Source: a bacterium
GTDB taxonomy: Bacteria > Pseudomonadota > Alphaproteobacteria > Rhizobiales > Xanthobacteraceae
Assembly (NCBI GenBank): GCA_029946075.1
Contig: JAQSDT010000170.1
Coordinates: 1 to 5,934 of the forward strand
DNA: 5,934 bases
Reading direction: 5' to 3'
The position numbers were made by a program, and so were the translations under genes. Below are positions 1-5,934 of this stretch, in pieces. The first letter of the stretch is position 1. Each line of letters begins with the position of its first letter. A model generated the notes under the pieces. It searched no databases. It saw only the letters and a list, made by a program, of their open reading frames with translations, and was not told the origin of the DNA.

Positions 1-716
1 AGGGCTTCGACAACGTGCTGGTTCGCCTGCAGAGTTCGCTCGATTCGGTCGAGCGCCGCCAGATGGCGGCCTTGAGCTCGGTCGAGGACAGCATGGAATC
101 GCGCGTGCGCCGCATGCGCGGCGTGTTCACCGATCTCGGCCTCGACATGGCGCAGCTGGAGGCCGCGACGCCGCGCTCCGCCATCGGCGGCCCGTTCGTG
201 CCGGTGAAACTCGGCCCCGACGCCGGCGCCTTCGAGCGCCAGCTCTACCGCATCAACGTCACCCGCACCCAGATGCAGCGCCTGAACGCGACGCTGTCGC
301 TGGTGCCCTATCGCAAGCCCGTCGTCGGCGATGTCGAATTCACCTCCGGCTTCGGCGTGCGCAGCGATCCCTTCCTCGGCCGCCCCGCGATGCACACCGG
401 CCTCGACTTCCGCGCCGCCACCGGCGATCCCGTGCGCGCCACCGCCAACGGCAAGGTCGTCTCATCAGGCTGGATGGGCGGCTACGGCCGCATGGTCGAG
501 ATCGACCACGGCAACGGGCTCTCGACCCGCTATGGCCATCTGTCGGAAAGCCACGTCAGGGTCGGTGACGTCGTCAAGATCGGCCAGGTGATCGGCGCCG
601 TCGGATCGACCGGCCGTTCCACCGGCCCGCATCTGCATTACGAAACACGGATCGATGGCGATGCGGTCGATCCGCAGAAGTTCCTGCGCGCCGGCGTGCG
701 GCTCAGCTCGGGCTAG
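1..716 (+). CDS. M23 (LytM-type) peptidoglycan endopeptidase, 5' partial
   Basis: This is the C-terminal 237 residues of a zinc metallopeptidase that cuts peptide cross-links in peptidoglycan, acting in the periplasm. The reading frame is open from base 3 (Gly-Phe-Asp-Asn-Val) with no stop before the edge, so the GTG at 15 is probably internal and the true start lies upstream. Numbering from that GTG, residues 1-50 are rich in charged and hydrophobic residues and may be the end of a coiled coil, as in EnvC/NlpD-like or membrane-anchored M23 proteins. The catalytic domain covers about 104-228. It has the SGFGVRSDPF entry motif, HTGLD (zinc ligands H127 and D131), GHLS (H175), and HLH (H206 and zinc ligand H208) after GSTGRSTGP. 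All expected catalytic residues are present, so it should be active rather than a degenerate LytM activator. Family assignment is firm; cellular partner and substrate are not visible. It ends in TAG, overlapping the stop of the convergent gene. Confidence 0.93.
   Translation, partial: GFDNVLVRLQSSLDSVERRQMAALSSVEDSMESRVRRMRGVFTDLGLDMAQLEAATPRSAIGGPFVPVKLGPDAGAFERQLYRINVTRTQMQRLNATLSLVPYRKPVVGDVEFTSGFGVRSDPFLGRPAMHTGLDFRAATGDPVRATANGKVVSSGWMGGYGRMVEIDHGNGLSTRYGHLSESHVRVGDVVKIGQVIGAVGSTGRSTGPHLHYETRIDGDAVDPQKFLRAGVRLSSG
713..716. other. Convergent genes share overlapping stop codons (CTAG)
   Basis: The plus-strand peptidase ends with TAG at 714-716. The minus-strand binding protein ends with TAG read from 715 to 713. 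The self-complementary CTAG therefore serves both genes, and their coding regions overlap by 4 bp. This leaves no space for a conventional intrinsic terminator between them; any terminator must lie inside the opposite gene or depend on Rho. I saw no hairpin with a U-tract on either side. Confidence 0.9.
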
Positions 717-1939
717 TGCCCGACTTCGCCGGTGATGATCTCGCCGAACAGCTCCCAGGCTTCGCCGTTGAACTTCATCAGCTGCATCTGCTCAATCGGG
801 AAGAAGTCGTTTGCCGCCGTGTTGATCTTGATGCCCGGCAGCAGCACGTCGCTGGAGAAATCCTTTAAGGTTGCGGCCTGCTTCATCACGTTTTCACGCG
901 TGAGATTGTCGCCGCACTGCTTGAGCACCTGAACCATGGTCTGCGCGGTGGCGTAGCCATAAATATTGTTGTTGTTGCTCTTGTCGCCGTCGGGGAAATA
1001 CTTGTCCATGAAGGCGGCCCAGGTCTTCACGCCGGCATCGTCCTTCCACAGCGGATCGGTCGGATCCTTCAGATACGCGGTCGAGATGATGCCCTTGGCG
1101 TTGTCGAGGCCCGCCGGCTTGAGCACGGTGGCGACCGACGTCGAGACATTGCCGATGAAGTAGACCGGCTTCCAGCCCAGTTCGGCGACCTTCCGGATCG
1201 CCTGTGCCGCGCCTTTCGGCGCCGCCCAGGCCATGAAGATATTGGCGCCGGAATCCTTCAGCGCCACGATCTGCGAATCGATCGTGGGATCGGAAACCTC
1301 GTAGGATTTGTCGGCGACGATCATGCTGGCGGCCTTGTCGCCGAGACCATCGCGCAAGCCCTTCATCTGGTCCTTGCCGGCATCGTCGTTCTGCCAGAGC
1401 GCCGCGATCTTCGCGTTCGGATAATTCTTCAGGATGTAGGCTGCATAGATCCGGCCCTCGCTCTGGTAATTCGGCTGCCAGCCCATAGTCCACGGAAAAT
1501 TCTGCGGATCGCCCCATTTGGTGGCGCCGGTCGCAACGAACAGCTGCGGCACCTTCTTGGCGTTCATGTATTTCTGGGTCGCCGAGTTGGATTGCGTGCC
1601 GAGCGGCTGGAAGATCAGCAGCACCTCGTCGCTCTCGACCAGCTTGCGCGCCTGCTCGACCGCCTTGGGCGGGCTGAAGGCGTCGTCATAGCTGACGAAA
1701 TTGATCTTGCGGCCGTTGATGCCGCCCTCGGCGTTGATCTTGTTGAAATAGGCAGCCTGCGCCTTGCCGATCGTCCCGTAGGCCGACGCCGGCCCGCTAT
1801 AGGGCATGATATTGCCGATCTTGATTTCGGTATCGCTGGCGCCGGGATCGTATTTTTTCTGCGCGTGCGCCGCGGTCGCAAGCGTGGCGGCGACGGCAAG
1901 CGCCGTCAGGGCCACAAGGTTTTTCCCGAGAACCGGCAT
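713..1939 (-). CDS. Periplasmic substrate-binding protein of a branched-chain amino acid/amide-type ABC transporter
   Basis: This 408-residue secreted protein captures a small solute in the periplasm and delivers it to a membrane ABC permease. Residues 1-26 form a typical Sec signal peptide: Lys6, a hydrophobic Leu/Ala/Val core, then AHA before Gln27. The mature part is a type I two-lobe binding fold (Peripla_BP_6/LivJ-LivK class). Typical marks are IKIGNIMPYSGPASAYG (about 39-55), FNKINAEGGINGRKI (65-79), a DDAFSPPKAVEQARKLV stretch (85-101), and the inter-lobe QNDDAGKD region (183-190). The length fits the family. The start is ATG at 1939, chosen because the signal peptide begins there and GGGAGAG sits just upstream; the frame stays open to 2233 but runs into the divergent gene. 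No permease or ATPase gene is adjacent, so it is an orphan here. The ligand cannot be read from sequence; in related bacteria this family binds branched-chain amino acids, amides or aromatic acids. Confidence 0.93.
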   Translation of the reverse strand: MPVLGKNLVALTALAVAATLATAAHAQKKYDPGASDTEIKIGNIMPYSGPASAYGTIGKAQAAYFNKINAEGGINGRKINFVSYDDAFSPPKAVEQARKLVESDEVLLIFQPLGTQSNSATQKYMNAKKVPQLFVATGATKWGDPQNFPWTMGWQPNYQSEGRIYAAYILKNYPNAKIAALWQNDDAGKDQMKGLRDGLGDKAASMIVADKSYEVSDPTIDSQIVALKDSGANIFMAWAAPKGAAQAIRKVAELGWKPVYFIGNVSTSVATVLKPAGLDNAKGIISTAYLKDPTDPLWKDDAGVKTWAAFMDKYFPDGDKSNNNNIYGYATAQTMVQVLKQCGDNLTRENVMKQAATLKDFSSDVLLPGIKINTAANDFFPIEQMQLMKFNGEAWELFGEIITGEVGH

Positions 1940-1944
1940 CGTCT

Positions 1945-1951
1945 CTCTCCC
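1945..1951 (-). promoter_or_regulatory. Ribosome binding site of the substrate-binding protein
   Basis: Read on the minus strand, GGGAGAG lies five bases before the ATG at 1939. It is a good purine-rich Shine-Dalgarno match at a workable distance. It supports this start over the longer open frame, which has no signal peptide at its beginning. Confidence 0.7.
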
Positions 1952-1994
1952 GTCATGTCCTGCTTTTGAACAGGCTTTGTTTTGCCGAAGTCTC

Positions 1995-2019
1995 GCAAGC
2001 CATGGCGGCGCTTGCAAGC
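1995..2019. repeat. Operator-like palindrome GCTTGCAAGC with an upstream half-site
   Basis: A perfect 10-bp palindrome, GCTTGCAAGC, occupies 2010-2019. The half-site GCAAGC also occurs at 1995-2000, preceding CATGGCGGC. The half-site can pair with GCTTGC at 2010-2015 (6-bp stem, 9-base loop), and it is a direct repeat of 2014-2019 at a 19-bp offset. Position midway between divergent start codons fits a transcription factor site, but no regulator gene is in the window. Short palindromes arise by chance in GC-rich DNA, so function is inferred. Confidence 0.35.
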
Positions 2020-2074
2020 TGCTGCATATTCCGCAACACGAAACGGCATTGTTGCCTGCCCTCAATTGTGATTG

Positions 2075-4288
2075 ATGCAGGCTGAAATCATACCCTTGCC
2101 GAGCAAGGCCCGAGGCTGGACCGGATTGAAACCGAACGTACGAATTGGCCCCAAGCATCCGAAACTCGCAGCAGCAGGCTTTCGCTTCGCGCGATGGCTG
2201 GCCGCGAAGACAATGGGCGCTGCCGGCTTCCATCAGCTTGGCTCGGCATTCGCCAACGCGCGGATCGCCGCGTTACGCGAAAAGCTGGCGCGCGGCGAAA
2301 CCGTGCTGTTCGCCGGCCTCGGCGCACCCGGTACACACAATTCAGGCCTCGCACTGGTCGAGGTCACGCAGGCTCAGGGACCGCGCCTGATCGTCAACAA
2401 CGAGGAAGAGCGCTTTTCCGGCAACAAGCACACCACCGAATATCCGCGCGCGTCGATCGATGCCGCCGTGGCGACGTTGCGCGGCATGGGCCGCGACGTC
2501 GGCGATATAGATGCGTGGCTGACCAGCTGGGACTATCCGACGTTGGCCGGCACGCTGGCGCGCTCGGTGCTGGAAGAACTGCCGCAAAGCTTCAAACTGG
2601 TACGCACCACCGAAGCCGCGGGCTTCGACGGCCGGCGGCTCGACCAGATGACGCGGGCGCCGAAGATTCTGGCGCGCCAGCTCGGGCTTGCCGAACGCGT
2701 GCCGCTGATCTGCCTGCCGCACCACGACAACCACGCCTGGTTCTCGTATGCCGCCTCGCCGTTTGCCGATGACGGGCAGCCGACTGCCATCGCCGTGCTC
2801 GACGGCACCGGCGATCTCGGCTCGGTTTCGCTGTACGTCGCCGAAAACGGCGCGATGCGGCAGCTCTATTGCAACGACAGCATGTTCGATTCACTCGGCG
2901 CGTTCTACAGCGTGATCTCGTCGACGCAGGGCGGCTGGACCTGGCTGTCGAGCGAGGGCCGCTACATGGGCGCCGCTGCCTGGGGCGACATGAACCGCGC
3001 GACCAATCCCTATTATGCGCGTCTGAAAGACGTCCTGTATTTCGGCAACGGCGGCGAGATCAGGATCAACCGCGCGATGGCGAACTGGTATTGTGACCCG
3101 TTCGACAATCCCTACAAGGCGGCGCTCACCGACATCCTCGGCCCGCCACTGACGCCAGACCAGCTCTGGAACCCCGACGCCGTGCTGCGCGTCGAGGATA
3201 TCCACCACCGCCCCGACACCAAAGACCGTCTCGACAAGGCGGCAGCGACGCAACTGGTGTTCGAGGACGCCATGATCCACGTCGTCGATCATTTGCTGCG
3301 CACGACCGGCGCCAGCCGGCTGGTGCTGACCGGCGGCGTCGCGCTGAATGCGATCGGCAACATGCGGCTGCTCGAACATTTCGATGAAGCCTGGTTTACG
3401 AAAGTGCAGCAGCGCAACGCGCGCCTGCATCTGTGGGTGCCGCCGGTTCCCGGCGATCCCGGCGTCACCATCGGCGCCGCCTGGCTGTTCGCGCATCTGG
3501 CCGGCGCCCCGCGCGGCGCACCGATGACGCACGCATTCTATTGCGGCACGCCGCCGTCTCAGGAAGATGTCGTTAGGGCGCTCGGGGACGATGACGTCGC
3601 CTCAAAGCCCATCGGCAACATATCGACAGCTGACGGCCGCGACGCCATTGCCGACCTGATGGCGTTCATGGTAGCGCAAAGCGGTGTCATCGCGCTCTAT
3701 CAGGGCGCTGCCGAGACCGGACCGCGTGCGCTCGGCCATCGATCGATCCTCGCCAATCCCTGCGATCCCCAGGCGCGCGAACGGCTCAACGAGCGCGTCA
3801 AATACCGCGAGGCCATCCGTCCGCTGGCGCCGATGGCGACGCTCGAAGCGGCGCATACCTATTTCGAGCTGCTGCCCGGCGCCGCAGATGCCGATTACAA
3901 CGCCTACAATTACATGGTGCTGACGGCGCAATCGAAGCCCGGCGCGCGCGAAAAGATTCCGGCGGTCATCCATGCCGACGGCACCGGCCGCATCCAGATC
4001 GTGCGCGCCGAAGACGATCCTCTCACCTACGCCTATTTGAGAGCGCTCGGCCGCCACATCGGCGTCGAACTGTCCGTCAACACCTCGTTCAACGTCGCGG
4101 GACCGATCGCGCAGACCCCGCAGCAGGCGATCGACACGCTGCGCCGCTCAAAAGGCCTCGATGTGGTGCTACTGATCGCTGCCGACGGCACCGTCACCGC
4201 GGCATGGCACGGTGGCGCGCGCGATAGCGGCAGGTTCACCAGCTGGTACGCAGCATGGGAGGCTGGGCGGTCAATCAAAGCCGACTAA
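2075..4288 (+). CDS. NodU/CmcH/TobZ-family carbamoyltransferase
   Basis: This 737-residue enzyme belongs to the family that uses carbamoyl phosphate and ATP to make carbamoyl-adenylate, then moves the carbamoyl group to a hydroxyl of a sugar or other small molecule in the cytoplasm. The N-terminal Kae1-like domain begins near residue 78: GLGAPGTHNSGLALV (81-95), EEERFSGNKH (110-119), the metal-site motif HHDNHA (216-221), VLDGTGD (241-247), GRYMGAAAWG (295-304), LTGGVALNAIGN (418-429) and VPGDPGVTIGAA (458-469). The C-terminal YrdC-like domain shows YQGAAETGPRALGHRSILANP (542-562 region), VKYREAIRPLAP (575-586) and VNTSFNVAGPIAQTP (668-682). All usual motifs are present. Residues 1-77 are an extension that NodU/TobZ-type proteins lack. 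The start is uncertain: TTG at 2072 and ATG at 2075 are adjacent after an in-frame TGA at 2069, neither has a clear ribosome site, and ATG at 2213 (M47) is an alternative. The acceptor substrate is unknown; no nod or antibiotic genes are nearby. Confidence 0.92.
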   Translation: MQAEIIPLPSKARGWTGLKPNVRIGPKHPKLAAAGFRFARWLAAKTMGAAGFHQLGSAFANARIAALREKLARGETVLFAGLGAPGTHNSGLALVEVTQAQGPRLIVNNEEERFSGNKHTTEYPRASIDAAVATLRGMGRDVGDIDAWLTSWDYPTLAGTLARSVLEELPQSFKLVRTTEAAGFDGRRLDQMTRAPKILARQLGLAERVPLICLPHHDNHAWFSYAASPFADDGQPTAIAVLDGTGDLGSVSLYVAENGAMRQLYCNDSMFDSLGAFYSVISSTQGGWTWLSSEGRYMGAAAWGDMNRATNPYYARLKDVLYFGNGGEIRINRAMANWYCDPFDNPYKAALTDILGPPLTPDQLWNPDAVLRVEDIHHRPDTKDRLDKAAATQLVFEDAMIHVVDHLLRTTGASRLVLTGGVALNAIGNMRLLEHFDEAWFTKVQQRNARLHLWVPPVPGDPGVTIGAAWLFAHLAGAPRGAPMTHAFYCGTPPSQEDVVRALGDDDVASKPIGNISTADGRDAIADLMAFMVAQSGVIALYQGAAETGPRALGHRSILANPCDPQARERLNERVKYREAIRPLAPMATLEAAHTYFELLPGAADADYNAYNYMVLTAQSKPGAREKIPAVIHADGTGRIQIVRAEDDPLTYAYLRALGRHIGVELSVNTSFNVAGPIAQTPQQAIDTLRRSKGLDVVLLIAADGTVTAAWHGGARDSGRFTSWYAAWEAGRSIKAD

Positions 4289-4323
4289 AACGACCTCACC
4301 GGCGGCTACAGTTGATACGAGAG
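4289..4323. other. Short convergent gap with no recognisable terminator
   Basis: These 35 bases separate the TAA of the carbamoyltransferase from the TAG of the dehydrogenase on the opposite strand. I looked for a GC-rich hairpin followed by a T-run on either strand and saw none. GCCG at 4280-4283 and CGGC downstream could pair only over a long loop. Termination here is probably Rho-dependent or lies inside the flanking genes. Confidence 0.6.
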
Positions 4324-5196
4324 CTATTTCGGCCGCGAAACGATCTCGATCATCCTGCCCTCGTCCTCATCGGGCATCGCGGCTTTCGCCTTCGTATACG
4401 CCTCGACGGCTGCACGACCGACCAGCGGCGCGTCCGCCAGCAATCCCTCGGCCAGTCTCACCGCGTACATCGCATCCTTGTGGCGCAGCGACGCGGTGAA
4501 CGACGCACCGGTGAAATCACGCGCCACCATGCGTTTGGAATGGCGGATCACCTGAGGGCTCGCCACTGCACCCGTCCCCAGCGCTTCCGCGACCAGCTTC
4601 ATGTCGAGCCCGGCCTGCTCGGCCATCGCCACGCCTTCAGCAAGGCTGGCGATCTGCACCGCGCCCATCAAATTGTTGATCAGCTTGAACACCGTGCCAG
4701 TACCCACAGCGCCAAAATGTCTGACGACGTTTCCGATCGGCGCAAGGTAAGGCTTTGCGCGCTCCAGATCGGCGGCATCGGCACCGACCAGCAGGGTCAG
4801 CTTGCCGCTCGCAGTCGCTTCCGGCAGACCGGTCACGGGACAATCGATATAGACAAAACCGCGGCCGCGCAGGTCGTGCGCCATGTCGAGCGCGTGCTGA
4901 TGCGAGACGGTCGAACACTCGATCGCGAGCGCACCCGGCTTCATTCTGGTGGCGGCGCCATCCGCGCCGAGCCAGACGCTGCGTGAGGCCTCGTCGTCGG
5001 CCACCATGGTCACGATCGCATCGGCGCCATCGGCCGCATCCGCCGGCGAGTTCGCCCAGCCCGCGCCGCGCGCGATCAAATCTTCCGCCTTGGCCTTGCT
5101 GCGATTCCACACCGCAACGTCAAAACCTGCATCGAGATAGCGCCCGGCCATGCCATGGCCCATGCGGCCGAGCCCGATGAAGGCGACCTTTGCCAT
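4324..5196 (-). CDS. NAD(P)-dependent oxidoreductase, 3-hydroxyisobutyrate/beta-hydroxyacid dehydrogenase family
   Basis: This complete 290-residue cytoplasmic enzyme should oxidise a beta-hydroxyacid, or reduce the matching semialdehyde, with NAD or NADP. Residues 1-163 form the Rossmann domain, with VAFIGLGRMGHGMA (4-17) as the nucleotide loop. Asn31-Arg32 follow the second strand, where Asn-Arg is common in NADP-preferring members. ECSTVS (93-98) and DCPVTG (118-123) are the substrate-binding segments. GTGTVFKLINN (165-175) carries the predicted catalytic Lys171 and Asn175, and Lys240-Asp241 match the conserved C-terminal KD pair. The family usually has SGG in the second substrate loop; here it is Thr-Gly-Leu (122-124), so the true substrate may not be 3-hydroxyisobutyrate. 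Glyoxylate/succinic semialdehyde reductase and tartronate semialdehyde reductase are alternatives within the fold. It starts 3 bp after prfB ends and probably shares its transcript. Family is confident, substrate is not. Confidence 0.92.
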   Translation of the reverse strand: MAKVAFIGLGRMGHGMAGRYLDAGFDVAVWNRSKAKAEDLIARGAGWANSPADAADGADAIVTMVADDEASRSVWLGADGAATRMKPGALAIECSTVSHQHALDMAHDLRGRGFVYIDCPVTGLPEATASGKLTLLVGADAADLERAKPYLAPIGNVVRHFGAVGTGTVFKLINNLMGAVQIASLAEGVAMAEQAGLDMKLVAEALGTGAVASPQVIRHSKRMVARDFTGASFTASLRHKDAMYAVRLAEGLLADAPLVGRAAVEAYTKAKAAMPDEDEGRMIEIVSRPK

Positions 5197-5199
5197 CGG

Positions 5200-5934
5200 C
5201 TAGTCCACATCCTCGACGCTGCCGGGCCCGGTGCCGAACGCGCGCTGCGCCAGCGTCGCGGCCATGAACTCGTCGAGATCGCCGTCGAGCACGCCTGACG
5301 TATCCGAGGTCTGCACGCCGGTGCGCAGATCCTTCACCATCTGGTAGGGCTGCAGCACGTAGGAGCGGATCTGGTGGCCCCAGCCGATATCGGTCTTGGC
5401 AGCCTGGTCAGCCGCGGCCTGCTCCTCGCGCTTCTTCAACTCGATTTCGTAAAGCCGCGCGCGCAGCATGTCCCAAGCCTGCGCCTTGTTCTTGTGCTGC
5501 GAACGGCCGGCCTGACAGACCACGGCGACGCCTGTCGGGATGTGCGTCAGACGTACGGCGGATTCGGTCTTGTTGACGTGCTGACCGCCTGCACCGCCCG
5601 AGCGCATCGTATCGGTGCGCACGTCGGATTCGGCGATGTCGATCTTGATGCTGTTGTCGACCACCGGAAAGATCGCGACCGACGAAAACGAGGTGTGCCG
5701 GCGCGCGTTGGAATCGAACGGCGAGATTCGCACGAGCCGATGCACGCCGGCTTCGGTCTTCAGCCAGCCATAGGCATTGTGCCCCGAGATCTGGATGGTG
5801 GCCGATTTGATGCCGGCTTCTTCGCCCTGCGTCTCTTCCAGATACTCGATCTTGAAGCCGTGGTTCTCTGCCCAGCGCGTATACATGCGCAGCAGCATCG
5901 AGGCCCAGTCCTGGCTTTCGGTGCCGCCGGCGCC
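5200..5934 (-). CDS. prfB: Peptide chain release factor 2 (RF2), N-terminus outside window
   Basis: RF2 recognises UGA and UAA in the ribosomal A site and triggers hydrolysis of the finished peptide. The last 244 residues are present and the frame is open to the right edge; roughly 130 N-terminal residues are missing compared with a usual length of about 365-375. Numbering from the edge, GAGGTESQDWASM (1-13) is the conserved segment at the end of the first domain. SPF (71-73), within VRISPFDSNARRHTSFSS, is the RF2-type stop-codon reading motif and rules out RF1. GGQ (116-118), within SGGAGGQHVNKTESAVR, is the catalytic loop. The residue matching position 246 of E. coli RF2 is Ser112, not the Thr of strain K-12. 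The SPF-to-GGQ spacing of 45 equals that in E. coli. The programmed frameshift seen near codon 26 in many prfB genes would lie outside the window. The ATG at 5898 is internal, not the start. The gene ends in TAG. Confidence 0.97.
   Translation of the reverse strand, partial: GAGGTESQDWASMLLRMYTRWAENHGFKIEYLEETQGEEAGIKSATIQISGHNAYGWLKTEAGVHRLVRISPFDSNARRHTSFSSVAIFPVVDNSIKIDIAESDVRTDTMRSGGAGGQHVNKTESAVRLTHIPTGVAVVCQAGRSQHKNKAQAWDMLRARLYEIELKKREEQAAADQAAKTDIGWGHQIRSYVLQPYQMVKDLRTGVQTSDTSGVLDGDLDEFMAATLAQRAFGTGPGSVEDVD
5204..5214 (-). promoter_or_regulatory. Candidate ribosome binding site inside the end of prfB
   Basis: On the minus strand GAGGA (5214-5210) and GGA (5206-5204) lie in the last codons of prfB, 13 and 7 bases before the dehydrogenase ATG at 5196. 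The first is the better sequence but rather far; the second is short but well placed. With only 3 bp between stop and start, ribosomes finishing prfB could reinitiate, so translational coupling is plausible. Confidence 0.4.

Larger units (their letters stand above)
1940..2074. promoter_or_regulatory. Divergent intergenic control region
   Basis: This is the only substantial non-coding stretch in the window, between two genes that start in opposite directions (binding protein leftward, carbamoyltransferase rightward). It must hold the leftward promoter and probably the rightward one. It is visibly more A/T-rich than its flanks, for example around 1961-1990 and 2025-2075. I could not find a convincing -35/-10 pair in either direction; CATATT at 2025-2030 is only a weak -10 candidate. 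It contains a palindrome at 2010-2019 and a related half-site at 1995-2000. No riboswitch or small RNA was recognised. Confidence 0.6.

Noticed and set aside
961..980. A short GTT repeat that might be a microsatellite
   Set aside because: It encodes the four consecutive asparagines (322-325) of the binding protein. It is too short to suggest phase variation, and the frame is intact.
894..1517. A 207-residue minus-strand frame overlapping the binding protein
   Set aside because: It is a frame-shifted copy of the binding-protein coding region, rich in Arg, Gly and Gln and without any recognisable domain.
1940..2233. A 98-residue N-terminal extension of the binding protein, up to 2233
   Set aside because: It would run antisense through the carbamoyltransferase start and place a signal peptide in the middle of the protein. 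The ATG at 1939 has a good ribosome site and begins a standard signal peptide.
2891..3532. A 213-residue minus-strand open frame inside the carbamoyltransferase
   Set aside because: It lies entirely opposite strongly conserved family motifs and resembles no known protein. Long antisense frames are common in GC-rich coding DNA.
2075..4288. Assignment as the nodulation gene nodU
   Set aside because: The family matches, but there is no nod box, no other nod gene in the window, and the protein has an N-terminal extension. The symbol would overstate the evidence.
4280..4330. A terminator between the carbamoyltransferase and the dehydrogenase
   Set aside because: Only scattered GCCG/CGGC pairings are possible, and no stable stem with a T-run exists on either strand.
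4255..4986. A 243-residue plus-strand open frame opposite the dehydrogenase
   Set aside because: Its composition (rich in His, Arg and Gln) is that of an antisense shadow, and the opposite strand encodes a complete, well-conserved enzyme.

Overview
The window is GC-rich DNA with strong G/C preference at third codon positions. It most likely comes from an alphaproteobacterium of the Bradyrhizobium/Rhodopseudomonas type (Nitrobacteraceae). That placement is a judgement from protein wording and base composition, not a database match. It looks like ordinary chromosome: no transposase, integrase, tRNA, rRNA, CRISPR array or long repeat was seen.

Layout, left to right. (1) Bases 1-716, plus strand: the C-terminal part of an M23 (LytM-type) cell-wall endopeptidase whose beginning lies outside the window. 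(2) Bases 713-1939, minus strand: a complete periplasmic binding protein of the branched-chain amino acid/amide ABC transporter type. It converges on the peptidase so tightly that the two stop codons share the palindrome CTAG. (3) Bases 1940-2074: the only real intergenic region, a divergent control region of about 135 bp with a perfect 10-bp palindrome and an extra half-site. (4) Bases 2075-4288, plus strand: a complete 737-residue carbamoyltransferase of the NodU/CmcH/TobZ family with an N-terminal extension. (5) Bases 4324-5196, minus strand: a complete NAD(P)-binding dehydrogenase of the 3-hydroxyisobutyrate/beta-hydroxyacid family. (6) Bases 5200-5934, minus strand: the C-terminal two thirds of peptide chain release factor 2 (prfB), whose beginning lies beyond the right edge. 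Only 3 bp separate prfB from the dehydrogenase, so the two are probably co-transcribed.

The genes do not form one obvious pathway. prfB (translation termination) and the M23 enzyme (envelope remodelling) are housekeeping functions. The binding protein has no permease or ATPase beside it here and would have to use a transporter encoded elsewhere. The carbamoyltransferase has no nod, antibiotic or glycan genes beside it, so its acceptor cannot be named; it is the most interesting gene in the window. I found no convincing evidence of an undescribed multi-gene system. The points worth a second look are the carbamoyltransferase and its uncertain start, the palindromic divergent control region, a substitution in the dehydrogenase substrate loop, the shared CTAG stop codons, and the use of TAG as stop by four of the five genes, including prfB itself.
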